Shown here piece after piece: positions 52,081 through 60,873 of a stretch of DNA of 64,000 nucleotides (position 1 is the first letter of the stretch; every line of letters begins with the position of its first letter). Where the stretch lies: contig CAKRJT010000001.1 in NCBI GenBank assembly GCA_934351925.1, positions 62,001 to 126,000 of the forward strand, in the 5' to 3' direction. The stretch comes from an uncultured Lachnospiraceae bacterium. Its GTDB lineage: Bacteria; Bacillota; Clostridia; Lachnospirales; Lachnospiraceae. Made by a program: the position numbers and the translations under genes. Under the pieces are notes generated by a model. It ran no database searches, was not told where the DNA came from, and saw nothing but the letters and a program-made list of their open reading frames with translations.

Positions 52081-52566
52081 ATGATTAATATAGAATTAGA
52101 CAACGCCAAGGATTTCATGTCCCACCTTTTTATCAAGGAGACCTTCGACCATTTTCTGTGCCGCGAGATTGAACTCGACACCTTCGTATCCTTCAGGATT
52201 GACGGCCGGCTGCTTCACGATTTTCTGAACGATATCGAGAAGGAGGAACTGTCCGGCTCGCCATTCGTGCCATGGTCGATGCTCAAGCCGCACTGCTTCA
52301 ACATAATAAAGGGCAGCCGCACCCCTCTGTGCATAAGAGCAGTTTTTGCCATGCCGCCGCACTCCATAGCCTCATTCATAGCAAAGAATGGGCTTCATGT
52401 CCCACCGGACACGATAAGCGGGCTGTACCTTAACATACGCTACGAGAACAAGTCTCTTAGCATCGTAACCGGGACCTCCCTCAATACCTTCACGCTCGAC
52501 AAAAGCGTTGAGAATGCCTGGGACACCGCAGTTGAACACTTCATAAAAAAAACTCAGGGACAATAG
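52081..52566 (+). CDS. Small conserved protein, probably DUF5721 family (161 aa)
   Basis: The chosen start MINIELDNAKDFMSHLFIKE matches the beginning I remember for DUF5721 proteins of Lachnospiraceae; the longer frame's first 27 codons overlap the promoter leader. The nearest ribosome site (GGAG) is 13 bases away, which is long. The domain reads DTFVSFRIDGRLLHDFL, PWSMLKPHCFNIIKG, LNIRYENKSLSIVTGTSLNTF and ends in a helix with VEHFIKK. It has no signal peptide. The role is unknown. Confidence 0.7.
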   Translation: MINIELDNAKDFMSHLFIKETFDHFLCREIELDTFVSFRIDGRLLHDFLNDIEKEELSGSPFVPWSMLKPHCFNIIKGSRTPLCIRAVFAMPPHSIASFIAKNGLHVPPDTISGLYLNIRYENKSLSIVTGTSLNTFTLDKSVENAWDTAVEHFIKKTQGQ

Positions 52567-52581
52567 TAACATGTCCCTGAG
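52553..52581 (+). terminator. Terminator overlapping the end of the DUF5721-like gene
   Basis: CTCAGGGACA (52553-52562) pairs perfectly with TGTCCCTGAG (52572-52581), then CTTTTATTTTT. The left arm is within the last codons. Confidence 0.8.
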
Positions 52582-52661
52582 CTTTTATTTTTAATTAGCA
52601 TACGTCAACAAACACTGCGTTTAAGAAATCCTCATAAGGAAGAACTTCTCTATCCTTCAGA

Positions 52662-53840
52662 TTAGTTATACATATCGCCATATAACAAATCATCAAGCAT
52701 ATCATTCTCGTATGCAAATACGAGTGCCGCATATAATACATCGGAAAACTGTGTATAGCTTGAAGGAACGCTTACAGATACCTTGCTGTCCTCAGTTATG
52801 ACGGAATTTACCTTGAGCTGTAAATCCTCATCTGTACTGGTATTCTCGACATTGAGCTCAATATTGGAAGTGTAGACTCTGCTGCCCTCCTTGCCGGTAA
52901 GGCTGTTAGATACCGTGAGGTCTGCCGTTCCGTCCTCAAAATCCGCTATATCGGAAACAAGCTCATCCTTATTGTCACTGATGTCAGCAAATGCGTCCTC
53001 ATATACGGAGTTGGCATCGTCTAACTCAGCCTCACTTACAGCCTCCTCGACTGCTGACTTTGCCTCGTCCCTGAGTTCCGCGATATCGTCATCGGTAAGA
53101 CCAAGCTCATAGTCCGTGTTGAACTTCTCCACAGCATTGACAGCCTCATCCATATAGAGATTTAAAAGCTCTGTAAGCTTAGCCTCGTCAATTGCATTCT
53201 TGTCAAGCTCTGCCAGAATGGTGTCCTTATTGTCAAGAAGCCCCGTCAAAAATGCGTCAACCACCTTTGAGAACTGCTCTGCCCCCTCAATCCTAGCCGT
53301 GAACACACCTTTCTCCTCGTCAATCTTCACATCCTTAAATGCGTTCTCAAGAATTGAGACATAAGTGTTCACGAGTTCCTCACTGTTTCCGTCTAACTTT
53401 ACAAGCCCATCAACCAGAGGAAACTTGATGCACTTAAGCTCAACACCCAGCTCATCCTCGAAATCCTCAAGTGAATACGATGAGCCTAAAAGTATCGGTG
53501 CAAGCTTTTCGAACACTGTCTGTACATTGACATACACTGCGTCCTTAGTCAGCGTGATAAAATTGTCCACGTCGACCGTGATAAATGAGTAGCTTACCTT
53601 AGCTCCGACTGACATAGCCTCTCCGTCGTTTACTCCCTTAAAGGTAAACGCGAGATTTTCAAGACCGCTGATGCTCGACTCAAGCTTCATATCCGCATTG
53701 TATGAATACTTCGTCATTGTCCCGGCATCCTTCATGATGCTGAACATGGTCTGCTTCGATTTCCGGCTGCAGCCCGCTGCAAGCGCCATACTCATAACGA
53801 GCACGAGCATTACCGCCAGAATTTTCTTAATTCTTTTCAT
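52662..53840 (-). CDS. Lipoprotein of unknown function (392 aa)
   Basis: The N-terminus MKRIKKILAVMLVLVMSMAL with lipobox LAAGC makes this a lipid-anchored outer-surface protein. The body is acidic and largely beta then helical: a repeated layout of strands (YSYNADMKLESSISGLENLAFTF, YTSNIELNVENTSTDED) surrounds a charged helical middle (about 205-285). This resembles a two-domain barrel-like fold of the LolA/LppX type only in general feel. No family is recognised. It has its own leader and the ribosome site GGAGAG. Confidence 0.8.
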   Translation of the reverse strand: MKRIKKILAVMLVLVMSMALAAGCSRKSKQTMFSIMKDAGTMTKYSYNADMKLESSISGLENLAFTFKGVNDGEAMSVGAKVSYSFITVDVDNFITLTKDAVYVNVQTVFEKLAPILLGSSYSLEDFEDELGVELKCIKFPLVDGLVKLDGNSEELVNTYVSILENAFKDVKIDEEKGVFTARIEGAEQFSKVVDAFLTGLLDNKDTILAELDKNAIDEAKLTELLNLYMDEAVNAVEKFNTDYELGLTDDDIAELRDEAKSAVEEAVSEAELDDANSVYEDAFADISDNKDELVSDIADFEDGTADLTVSNSLTGKEGSRVYTSNIELNVENTSTDEDLQLKVNSVITEDSKVSVSVPSSYTQFSDVLYAALVFAYENDMLDDLLYGDMYN

Positions 53841-53961
53841 AAGTTCTCTCCTTCATATTATGATTTCCCCTCTTCCCCTTTTATCATATTAACATCTTTT
53901 TCTTTTATGTCAAAGAGATTTTAGTACTATTACAATATATGTTGAGGTCAAAAGGTCAAAA

Positions 53962-53995
53962 AGCCATTACAGAGAACTTAATCTCCGTAATGGCT
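53962..53995 (-). terminator. Terminator of the broken surface-protein gene
   Basis: AGCCATTACAGAG (53962-53974) pairs with CTCCGTAATGGCT (53983-53995), one mismatch. TTTTTG follows on the minus strand. Confidence 0.75.
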
Positions 53996-54035
53996 GTGAT
54001 TTGTTATTATTCAAATCTTTTGATTGATTTCCGAA

Positions 54036-54569
54036 TTACTTCTTTCTCTTCCCAACACATACTCCTGCCGCGCCGCATGCCATGAGCATCACGCCGACAA
54101 GTGCTGCCGCTGAGCCTGCACCTGCTCCTGTTGAAGGTGCAACATAGCTTCCGCTCTCAGGCTCGGTTGATGCCTGCTCTGTTTCAGTCTGCCCCTATGT
54201 GGTCTCAGGCTGTGTATCACTTGGCGTTGTCTCCGGGTTAGTCGTCTCAGGCTCGCTTGGGTTATTGCCCGGCTCGGTCTGGCTCGGGTTCTCAGGCTCG
54301 CCAGGTGTGACGTCATTCCTGATGTCAGAAGCCTTGACAAGAAGGTATGATGAGAAATGTGTCACTGTGAATGTAACCTCTCCGTTCTCAACCTTCACTG
54401 TCTGTCCCATATCCTCCGCCTTGCCTGTTGCCTCATTGTAGTAGAACAGCTTTAACTCGGTTCCGTTGTCGTAGTTAGGATATACGGTAACTGCAAGCTC
54501 TCCGTTTAATTCTCCCGAGTGCTCGAAATCACAGAGGAAAAGTGAATTTTCATCGGCTGTATTTAACGA
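54036..54569 (-). pseudogene. Remnant of a cell-surface protein gene: 5' end missing, one in-frame amber stop
   Basis: One frame can be followed on the minus strand from about 54569 to a TAA at 54036. It encodes a beta domain (SGELNGELAVTVYPNYDNGT, YYNEATGKAEDMGQTVKVEN, FTVTHFSSYLLVKASD), a Pro/Thr/Glu linker of PETT/PSETEP type, and an anchor end (PSTGAGAGSAAALVGVMLMA with a GKRKK tail). The frame is cut by TAG at 54195-54197 in the linker, and there is no start codon, signal peptide or ribosome site upstream, where the pyrB promoter begins. It is therefore a truncated, inactivated relic of a secreted anchored protein. Confidence 0.8.
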
Positions 54570-54594
54570 AATACAAAATAATTGTAAAAAAATA

Positions 54595-54647
54595 TTGTAG
54601 TATCAATCCAAAAAATGTATAATGGTTTGAAAAGCGTCATGCGACGC
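54595..54647 (+). promoter_or_regulatory. pyrB promoter with leader hairpin
   Basis: TTGTAG (54595-54600), 17 bases, TATAAT (54618-54623). The early leader contains the hairpin AGCGTC-ATGC-GACGCT (54632-54647) without a T run. It may affect RNA stability; no PyrR attenuator is visible. Confidence 0.6.
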
Positions 54648-54689
54648 TCATATTAGTTAAATAATAATCTATTTCAGGAGGAAAATGTT

Positions 54690-55619
54690 ATGAAACATCT
54701 GTTAAGTCCGCTCGACTTATCCGTTGAGGAATTGGACAGGCTCCTTGATGTTGCAGCAGACATAGCCGCTGACCCGTCAAAGTACGCACACGTCATGGAC
54801 GGCAAGAAGCTCGCCACACTCTTCTACGAACCAAGCACCCGCACACGTCTGAGCTTCGAGGCGGCAATGCTCAATCTCGGCGGCTCCGTTCTCGGCTTCT
54901 CATCGGCAGACTCAAGCTCGGCAGCCAAGGGTGAAAGTGTTGCAGATACGATTCGTGTTATTTCCTGTTACGCAGATATATGTGCAATGAGACATCCTAA
55001 GGAGGGTGCTCCGTTAGTTGCTTCCATGCATTCAAGAATTCCTGTTATAAACGCAGGTGACGGCGGTCATCAGCACCCGACACAGACCCTCACGGATCTT
55101 ATGACAATCCGGGCTTTGAAGGGTCATTTTGATGGTCTTACAATAGGGCTTTGCGGTGACTTAAAATTCGGACGTACAGTTCATTCTCTTATAAATTCCC
55201 TTGTCAGATACAACAATATCCGTTTCATACTCATCTCCCCTAAGGAGCTTCGTGTGCCGGATTACATCAGGGAGGACGTTCTCACCGCCAAGGGTGTTGA
55301 GTTCGAGGAGGTAACAAGCCTTGATGAGGTTATGCCGCAGCTTGACATTCTCTACATGACCAGAGTACAGAAGGAGCGTTTCTTCAACGAAGAAGAATAT
55401 CTCAGAATGAAGGACTACTACATCCTGACCCGTGAGAAGATGGCTCTTGCCAAGGAGGATATGATAGTTCTCCATCCGCTTCCAAGAGTAAATGAGATAT
55501 CCGTCGAGGTCGACGATGACCCGAGAGCTGCCTACTTTAAGCAGGCACAGTACGGCGTATATGTCAGAATGGCACTCATCATGTACCTTTTGGACATGAT
55601 ACCTGGTTCAGATAAATAA
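54690..55619 (+). CDS. pyrB: Aspartate carbamoyltransferase catalytic subunit
   Basis: This 309-residue enzyme makes carbamoyl aspartate, the first committed step of pyrimidine synthesis. FYEPSTRTRLSFEAAM is the carbamoyl-phosphate loop (STRT). MRHPKEGAP, INAGDGGHQHPTQTLTDL, GDLKFGRTVHSL, MTRVQKERF and VLHPLPRVNEI are the remaining substrate motifs. The ribosome site is AGGAGGA. It is followed 45 bases later by pyrI, so the holoenzyme is the E. coli-like allosteric form. Confidence 0.98.
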   Translation: MKHLLSPLDLSVEELDRLLDVAADIAADPSKYAHVMDGKKLATLFYEPSTRTRLSFEAAMLNLGGSVLGFSSADSSSAAKGESVADTIRVISCYADICAMRHPKEGAPLVASMHSRIPVINAGDGGHQHPTQTLTDLMTIRALKGHFDGLTIGLCGDLKFGRTVHSLINSLVRYNNIRFILISPKELRVPDYIREDVLTAKGVEFEEVTSLDEVMPQLDILYMTRVQKERFFNEEEYLRMKDYYILTREKMALAKEDMIVLHPLPRVNEISVEVDDDPRAAYFKQAQYGVYVRMALIMYLLDMIPGSDK

Positions 55620-55664
55620 CAGCAATATTTGTGCCGCACCGCGCGGCAGATTGGAGATAAGATC

Positions 55665-56093
55665 ATGTTAAATGTAGGAAAACTCACTGAGGGCTTCGTA
55701 CTCGACCACATTCAGGCCGGCCGCTGCATGGACATATACCAGTCCCTCGGTCTGGATAAGCTCGACTGCTGTGTAGCTATCATTAAAAATGCCAAGAGCA
55801 AGAAAATGGGCAAGAAGGACATTATCAAGATTGATGGCGGCTTAGACCTCGTCGACCTCGATATTCTCGGCTTTATAGACCACAACATCACCGTCAACAT
55901 CATTAAGAACGGCGGTATTGTCGAGAAGAAGGAACTCACACTCCCTAAAACCGTAACCAACATAATAAAATGTAAAAACCCAAGATGTATCACCTCAATC
56001 GAGCAGGAGCTTGATCAGGTGTTCTACCTCACCGACGAGGAGAAGCAGGTGTACCGCTGCAAGTACTGCGAGGAGAAATACACCAAGTTCTAA
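55665..56093 (+). CDS. pyrI: Aspartate carbamoyltransferase regulatory subunit
   Basis: The protein binds nucleotide effectors and clamps catalytic trimers. Start at 55665 after GGAGATAAGATC; the longer frame adds 12 unlikely residues. The allosteric domain is MLNVGKLTEGFVLDHIQAGR with KIDGGLDLVDLDILGFI. The zinc domain has four Cys: CKNPRC and CKYCEEKY. Length 142 is normal for Clostridial PyrI. A strong two-way terminator follows. Confidence 0.96.
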   Translation: MLNVGKLTEGFVLDHIQAGRCMDIYQSLGLDKLDCCVAIIKNAKSKKMGKKDIIKIDGGLDLVDLDILGFIDHNITVNIIKNGGIVEKKELTLPKTVTNIIKCKNPRCITSIEQELDQVFYLTDEEKQVYRCKYCEEKYTKF

Positions 56094-56101
56094 TATAGCA
56101 C

Positions 56102-56151
56102 AAAAAACTGCCATACACGGAAATACCACATTCCGTATATGGCAGTTTTTT
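56102..56151. terminator. Bidirectional terminator between pyrI and the GGDEF gene
   Basis: Arms 56102-56122 and 56131-56151 (AAAAAACTGCCATAC against GTATATGGCAGTTTTTT) are 21 bases with one mismatch. A and T runs serve both directions. Confidence 0.9.
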
Positions 56152-56204
56152 ATATTACATGAATATTTCCATGTTATCCGTCGATTTTCTTATCAATTCC
56201 GAGA

Positions 56205-57989
56205 TTACATCTCAGACGGTTCGCCGAGCGCACTGTAGATTGTCTCCGCGAGAATGGTCAGATAATCCACCTCGACGCTTCCCCACTTGCGCTTCATTCC
56301 AAATACATAGAACGATATAATATACTCCCGCTTCGACGAGCCCGGAAGAAGTACGCTCACGAAGGAACAGCAGCCTGCCGATGAGAGCTTATTGTATACC
56401 TGCTCATCCTCGCGCTCTATGGCTTCAAGGTTGTTAAGAGCAAGAACATTGTCAATGGACAGAAGCGTACGATATCGCTCACTCCCCATAAAGGAAACAT
56501 TAAGAAGTCCCTCAGGGCAGTTGTCCGTGTGCTCTGCCGCCTCGAAATCCGAACCTCTGTACACGACAGCAGCACCAAGCCCAAAGGTACTCTTTATTTC
56601 TTCAAGAATCCCCTTTATATCCCTGGATTTATCCACCAATATATTCCTGACCGTGGACTTTAACGTCTTTATGTAGTCCGGGCAGGCGCCTGTCTCCGTC
56701 TGTCTGCCGATGACATCTATGGAGTCATGGAGCTGCGGTCTGTAGATTATGTATCTGTTCTTCCCCTTGTCCTTGGCTATGTAAAGAGCCTTGTCAGCAA
56801 GCTTGAACAGATCATCGAATTTCCTTCCTGCCTCCGGATACTGCGATATTCCCATTGACAACGTGAAACGCATGCTGCCAAGCTTCATCGTCTGGTTATA
56901 GCGAAGCTTCGACAGCATAGCCTTCAGAAAGAGCCTTAGCTGCTGCTCATCAGGAATATCCTCCGTCAATATGAAGAACTCATCACCGCCGAACCTTCCC
57001 ACGACACCTCTTCCGTCGATTGCCTCCGTTATGGACTCCGCGAGCACCATTATCGCCTTATCACCCATTAGATGCCCGTGGGTGTCGTTGATGCTCTTGA
57101 AATTATCTATGTCAATCAATACCATATAGAGCTTTCCTGCTCCTGCGGCTGCAAGCATATCGTTGGTGTACTCTATAAGCGCACGCTTGTTTAACAGTCC
57201 CGTCGCAGCATCCTTTCCCGCCGCGGTGAGATAGTACGGCATATCATCATCCGTTATATCTCTCCTGTTTACAATTCCCACTATTACATCAATGTTATGC
57301 CTTGAGATATATCTTGCATTTATCGACAATGTCTCAGGCACATGGTTCATATTCAGAAATCCCGTCTTTACGGTGAATGAAAACTGGTTTTCGAGTTCTA
57401 TCAGTTTCTCATACCACTGTTCTATCTCAGCAATATTATTGCCCTTGTCAACCGCCGACTTAACCACATCCACATGCCAGTTATCTATCATGTCCTCATA
57501 GAGTATGTGAGACTTTCTCGTTACATAATCATAAAAGACTATCCTGCCCGTATCCGGCCAGAACTCCATGTACACAAGACCGCCTATCTCCATGAACATT
57601 CTGTACTTGTCCATCTTCTGCAGATTGCTGAGGAATGACTCTTCTATCATATCAATACTGTATATGTCCGCAGTATAGAAGCAGTCCTCATCGTCCATCA
57701 TCCGGGACATGCTGATATGCAGGTCGACAGTGTGATAGATATTGTCCTTGTCCCTCAAAAGTGTTATGATGCTGTATTTTTCCCCGGGTTCCATCCTGCG
57801 GCACGCTGAGCAGAACTCTTCTTCGTAATCAGGGTGAATCAGTTTATAAAAAAAAGAAACGGAGTTGTTACCCAGAAAATCATACAGGGCTTCCTCCGCA
57901 TTCAAGATAACAAAATCCTTCTGTAAAATCACCTTGGCGAATTTCATATTTACATTATGACGTTTCACATTATCTATACGACTATACAT
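56205..57989 (-). CDS. GGDEF-domain protein, probable diguanylate cyclase (594 aa)
   Basis: The N-terminal 250 residues are PAS-like sensor modules (LNAEEALYDFLGNNSVSFFY, YSIDMIEESFLSNLQKMDKY). The GGDEF domain at about 265-430 has LYMVLIDIDNFKSINDTHGH and GRFGGDEFFILTED with an intact GGDEF active site, so it should make cyclic di-GMP. A C-terminal GAF-like domain follows (about 440-590: DIKGILEEIKSTFGLGAAVV). There are no membrane helices, so it is cytoplasmic. The ATG at 57989 follows GAGGAG. Confidence 0.9.
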   Translation of the reverse strand: MYSRIDNVKRHNVNMKFAKVILQKDFVILNAEEALYDFLGNNSVSFFYKLIHPDYEEEFCSACRRMEPGEKYSIITLLRDKDNIYHTVDLHISMSRMMDDEDCFYTADIYSIDMIEESFLSNLQKMDKYRMFMEIGGLVYMEFWPDTGRIVFYDYVTRKSHILYEDMIDNWHVDVVKSAVDKGNNIAEIEQWYEKLIELENQFSFTVKTGFLNMNHVPETLSINARYISRHNIDVIVGIVNRRDITDDDMPYYLTAAGKDAATGLLNKRALIEYTNDMLAAAGAGKLYMVLIDIDNFKSINDTHGHLMGDKAIMVLAESITEAIDGRGVVGRFGGDEFFILTEDIPDEQQLRLFLKAMLSKLRYNQTMKLGSMRFTLSMGISQYPEAGRKFDDLFKLADKALYIAKDKGKNRYIIYRPQLHDSIDVIGRQTETGACPDYIKTLKSTVRNILVDKSRDIKGILEEIKSTFGLGAAVVYRGSDFEAAEHTDNCPEGLLNVSFMGSERYRTLLSIDNVLALNNLEAIEREDEQVYNKLSSAGCCSFVSVLLPGSSKREYIISFYVFGMKRKWGSVEVDYLTILAETIYSALGEPSEM

Positions 57990-58024
57990 AAAGAAATCTC
58001 CTCTTGGTAAATAACAAAAAAACC

Positions 58025-58394
58025 AGTCGGCCTATAAGCCGGGTTATGTCGTGAATAATCATCTATCTAGACCTGCTGTTGCCAACAGGTTCAAGCGACC
58101 TACCTGAGACTGGCGGGCCACGTCTCTGTCTCTTATTCGGTCTTGCTTCGGATGGAGTTTACATGTGCCCTGTCTGTTACCAGACAGGCGGTAGTCTCTT
58201 ACACTGCCCTTCCGCCCTTACCACGTCCTTACGGAGCCTCGGCACAAGCCTGTGGCGGTATATTTCTGTTGCACTGGTCTTAGGGTCACCCCCACCGGAC
58301 GTTATCCGGCATCCTGCCCTATGAAGCCCGGACTTTCCTCACCTGCGGTCTTTCGACACCTGCAGCCGCGATTATTCAGCCAACTGGCACTCGC
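58025..58394 (-). ncRNA. rnpB: RNase P RNA (type A)
   Basis: The minus strand carries the universal parts of the RNase P ribozyme. From 5' to 3' these are GAGGAAAGTCCGGGCT, GGTGACCC, ACAGAAATATACCGCC, CCGTAAGGACGTGGTAAGG, GTAAACTCC and ATAGATGATT, ending ACCCGGCTTATAGGCCGACT. The P1 arms are GCGAGT and the 3' end. Length is about 370 bases. It matures the 5' ends of tRNAs. T runs follow the 3' end. Open frames across it are shadows. Confidence 0.97.
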
Positions 58395-58395
58395 T

Positions 58396-58424
58396 ATTTT
58401 AACATTTTTTCGCCAAAAAGTAAA
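58396..58424 (-). promoter_or_regulatory. Promoter of rnpB
   Basis: TTTACT (58419-58424), 17 bases, TAAAAT (58396-58401) with TGT in front. The RNA starts a few bases later. Confidence 0.75.
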
Positions 58425-58512
58425 CCATTTAATTTGGTTTGTCTATAGTTATTTAGTTTGTCTATATTTATTTTTTGTCATATATTCCAGCCATGTCCGC
58501 AATATCACTGTA

Positions 58513-60120
58513 CTACACTTTAAAACAGCTTCCGCCTACAAACTCCCTGATAATGGAATTTTTAGGCAGTTCGTCACTTCCCACTGCGAGGAAGTAATCT
58601 AAAAACTTTAAGAGGCGCTTTGCCTCCTCGTACTCGGGTTCTCCCGGTCGGATACCAAAGAGTGCCGGCTCCGCGTATGGCTTAAGAACCGCAAGCTCAT
58701 ACAGAAGCGCCGAATTAAACATGGCGTCGGCGGTCTCCTGATAAGGGAAGATATTCTTCTCCTCCCCCTTCCTTACGGACTCCCACATTGCTATGGTTCC
58801 CTTCGCAGTCGTGCCTCTCGTTCTCGCATCCCTCACCATACGTCGTATCAGTCTGCCGTCGGTTGTAGGTATTCTGTTGTGCTCATCGACATTGAGCTGT
58901 GTGAGCGCACTTATATATATCTTGTACTTATTCTTCTTGTCAAGGGAGTGTGAAAGCTTATCATTAAGTCCGTGTATGCCTTCTATAACAAGAATGTCAT
59001 CTGCCCCGAGCTTCTTGAAACTGCCCCTGTACTCCCTGCGTCCGGTCTTGAAATTAAACGATGGCAGTTCCACCTCCTCGCCCGCGAGAAGTCTTGTCAT
59101 GTCGCTGTTAAACTGCTCTATATCCAGCGCCTCGAGACACTCGAAATTATAATTGCCGTCCTCGTCCTTAGGAGTGTTCTCCCTGTTTACAAAATAATCG
59201 TCAAGTCCTATCGGGTGCGGCTTAAGCCCCTGTGTCCTAAGCTGTATGGACAGCCTGTGTGAGAAGGTGGTCTTTCCCGACGATGAAGGTCCCGCTATCA
59301 TAACGAACTTCACCTCAGGTCTTGAGGCAATATCCTGTGCAATATCGGCTATCTTCTTCTCCTGAAGAGCCTCCTGCACAAGTATGAGTTCATTAATCTC
59401 GCCGTTTGCAACCGCATCGTTCAGATCACCGACGTTCTCAATTCCAAGCTTTGCCGCGAGCTTCGTGGACTCGTCAAGCACATGGAAGAGCTTGTGCTGA
59501 GGATTGAACTCCGGAAGTTCCTCCGGTGCCTTCTTCTCCGGAAGCTGCACCACAAAGCCCTTGTCATACAGAAATAGCTGCCAGACTGTAAGATAGCTCG
59601 TGTCAGGAACCATATAGCCATAAAAATAATCTCTGTAGCCGTCAAGCTCATACAGATTAACCTTCGATGCCCTGCGGTATCTGAAAAGCTTCTCCTTATC
59701 GTACATCTCCTCCTCATGGAATATCCTGATTGCCTCGTCGAGACCTACCGTAAACTTAGTGAACGGAAGTGCACTGTCGACAAGCTCCCTCATGCGCTCC
59801 GAAACCTTTTCTATAAAATCTCCATCTGCCTCGACGTCTCCCGATACGCTGCAATAATATCCTCTGCTCAGCGAATACTCGACACCCACTTTCACCGCTC
59901 TGCCATACACATCCCTGACAGCCTTGAGCATGAGCAGCGTCACGCTTCTTCTGTAGGTCTGCATGCCGGATGTATCCGCTGTCGTAACCCACTCATAACT
60001 GCGGTTATCCTGAACAAATATATCTTCTGAGAGCTCACAGAGCTTGCCGTCAATTCTTGCAAGCACAATCCTGTGCGGATATCTGCCCTGCGCCTCCAAA
60101 GCCGCTTCAATAAGCTTCAT
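58513..60120 (-). CDS. Nucleoside (uridine) kinase family protein with ThrRS-like N-terminal domain
   Basis: The 535-residue protein has an N-terminal TGS/second-additional-domain-like region as in threonyl-tRNA synthetase (residues about 60-190) and a C-terminal phosphoribulokinase/uridine-kinase domain. The P-loop is MIAGPSSSGKTTFSHRL (about 277-293), followed by DDYFVNRENTPKDEDG (catalytic Asp) and VIEGIHGLND. This fusion is common in Clostridia and Bacteroidetes and is annotated as nucleoside kinase. Exact substrate is unsettled. It starts three bases after trmK ends, so it belongs to that operon. Confidence 0.9.
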   Translation of the reverse strand: MKLIEAALEAQGRYPHRIVLARIDGKLCELSEDIFVQDNRSYEWVTTADTSGMQTYRRSVTLLMLKAVRDVYGRAVKVGVEYSLSRGYYCSVSGDVEADGDFIEKVSERMRELVDSALPFTKFTVGLDEAIRIFHEEEMYDKEKLFRYRRASKVNLYELDGYRDYFYGYMVPDTSYLTVWQLFLYDKGFVVQLPEKKAPEELPEFNPQHKLFHVLDESTKLAAKLGIENVGDLNDAVANGEINELILVQEALQEKKIADIAQDIASRPEVKFVMIAGPSSSGKTTFSHRLSIQLRTQGLKPHPIGLDDYFVNRENTPKDEDGNYNFECLEALDIEQFNSDMTRLLAGEEVELPSFNFKTGRREYRGSFKKLGADDILVIEGIHGLNDKLSHSLDKKNKYKIYISALTQLNVDEHNRIPTTDGRLIRRMVRDARTRGTTAKGTIAMWESVRKGEEKNIFPYQETADAMFNSALLYELAVLKPYAEPALFGIRPGEPEYEEAKRLLKFLDYFLAVGSDELPKNSIIREFVGGSCFKV

Positions 60121-60123
60121 ACA

Positions 60124-60873
60124 CTACACCTCCGTTATTTTCCCCAATACTCTCCTCAGATTATTTTCCTTATCTTCAAATTCAGCCAGCTTTTCTTTCG
60201 CACCGCTTCCGCCGTTCTCAATAAGATTCTTCTTTATCTTTGCATAAGTATCAAGTTCTTTCTCAATATATTCTATGAGAACCGGATGTCTTTTTTTCAT
60301 AAGAACCGGGCCGAATCTGAGCCCGTCCTCATCTAAATGTGCCTCAACAGTCCCTGACTGAGACTCATCAACCGGGACAGCCTTTATAATCACATAATAC
60401 TTGCCATCCTCCTTCAGCATATCCTCATCGATAATCTCATATCCGTTGTTTCGCAGAAAGCATCTGACCTCATACCACTCCGAGTGCGGCGACAGCACAA
60501 GCTCATCCGCGCGCTCCGCCACATCAGCACCATCCTTCAATATACGGCATATAAGAGCTCCGCCCATGCCGGCAATCACTATCGCCCTTGGCACATTCTC
60601 CTTGATGTCTTTAAGCCCTTCAAGTCCATCCGACAGCACTGTCCGTACCCTGTCACCCACATTGTACAAAAGCACATTATCCCCGGCTCTGTTAAGAGGT
60701 CCCTCAGCAACATCACAAGCGTATGCATAATCGGCATTTCCCGTCAGCACCTGATATATGGGAATGTACCCATGATCAGTACCGATATCGGCAACCGTGA
60801 GCCCGGGAGTAATCATATCGGCAACCCTATGTAATCTCAGAGACATCTTAACCGGACTTTTATGTCTTTCCAT
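60124..60873 (-). CDS. trmK: tRNA (adenine-22-N1)-methyltransferase
   Basis: This 249-residue SAM-dependent enzyme methylates A22 in tRNAs. LRLHRVADMITPGLTVADIGTDHGYIP holds the SAM motif I (ADIGTDHG). YACDVAEGPLNRA is motif II. AIVIAGMGGALICRIL is the family's GMGG motif, and LSPHSEWYEVR the catalytic-region motif. The ATG at 60873 shares one base with the rpoD stop. Position after rpoD is classical for trmK in Firmicutes. Confidence 0.92.
   Translation of the reverse strand: MERHKSPVKMSLRLHRVADMITPGLTVADIGTDHGYIPIYQVLTGNADYAYACDVAEGPLNRAGDNVLLYNVGDRVRTVLSDGLEGLKDIKENVPRAIVIAGMGGALICRILKDGADVAERADELVLSPHSEWYEVRCFLRNNGYEIIDEDMLKEDGKYYVIIKAVPVDESQSGTVEAHLDEDGLRFGPVLMKKRHPVLIEYIEKELDTYAKIKKNLIENGGSGAKEKLAEFEDKENNLRRVLGKITEV

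Noticed and set aside
58079..58602. Two plus-strand frames over the RNase P RNA
   Set aside because: The strand opposite is an unmistakable rnpB with all conserved motifs.
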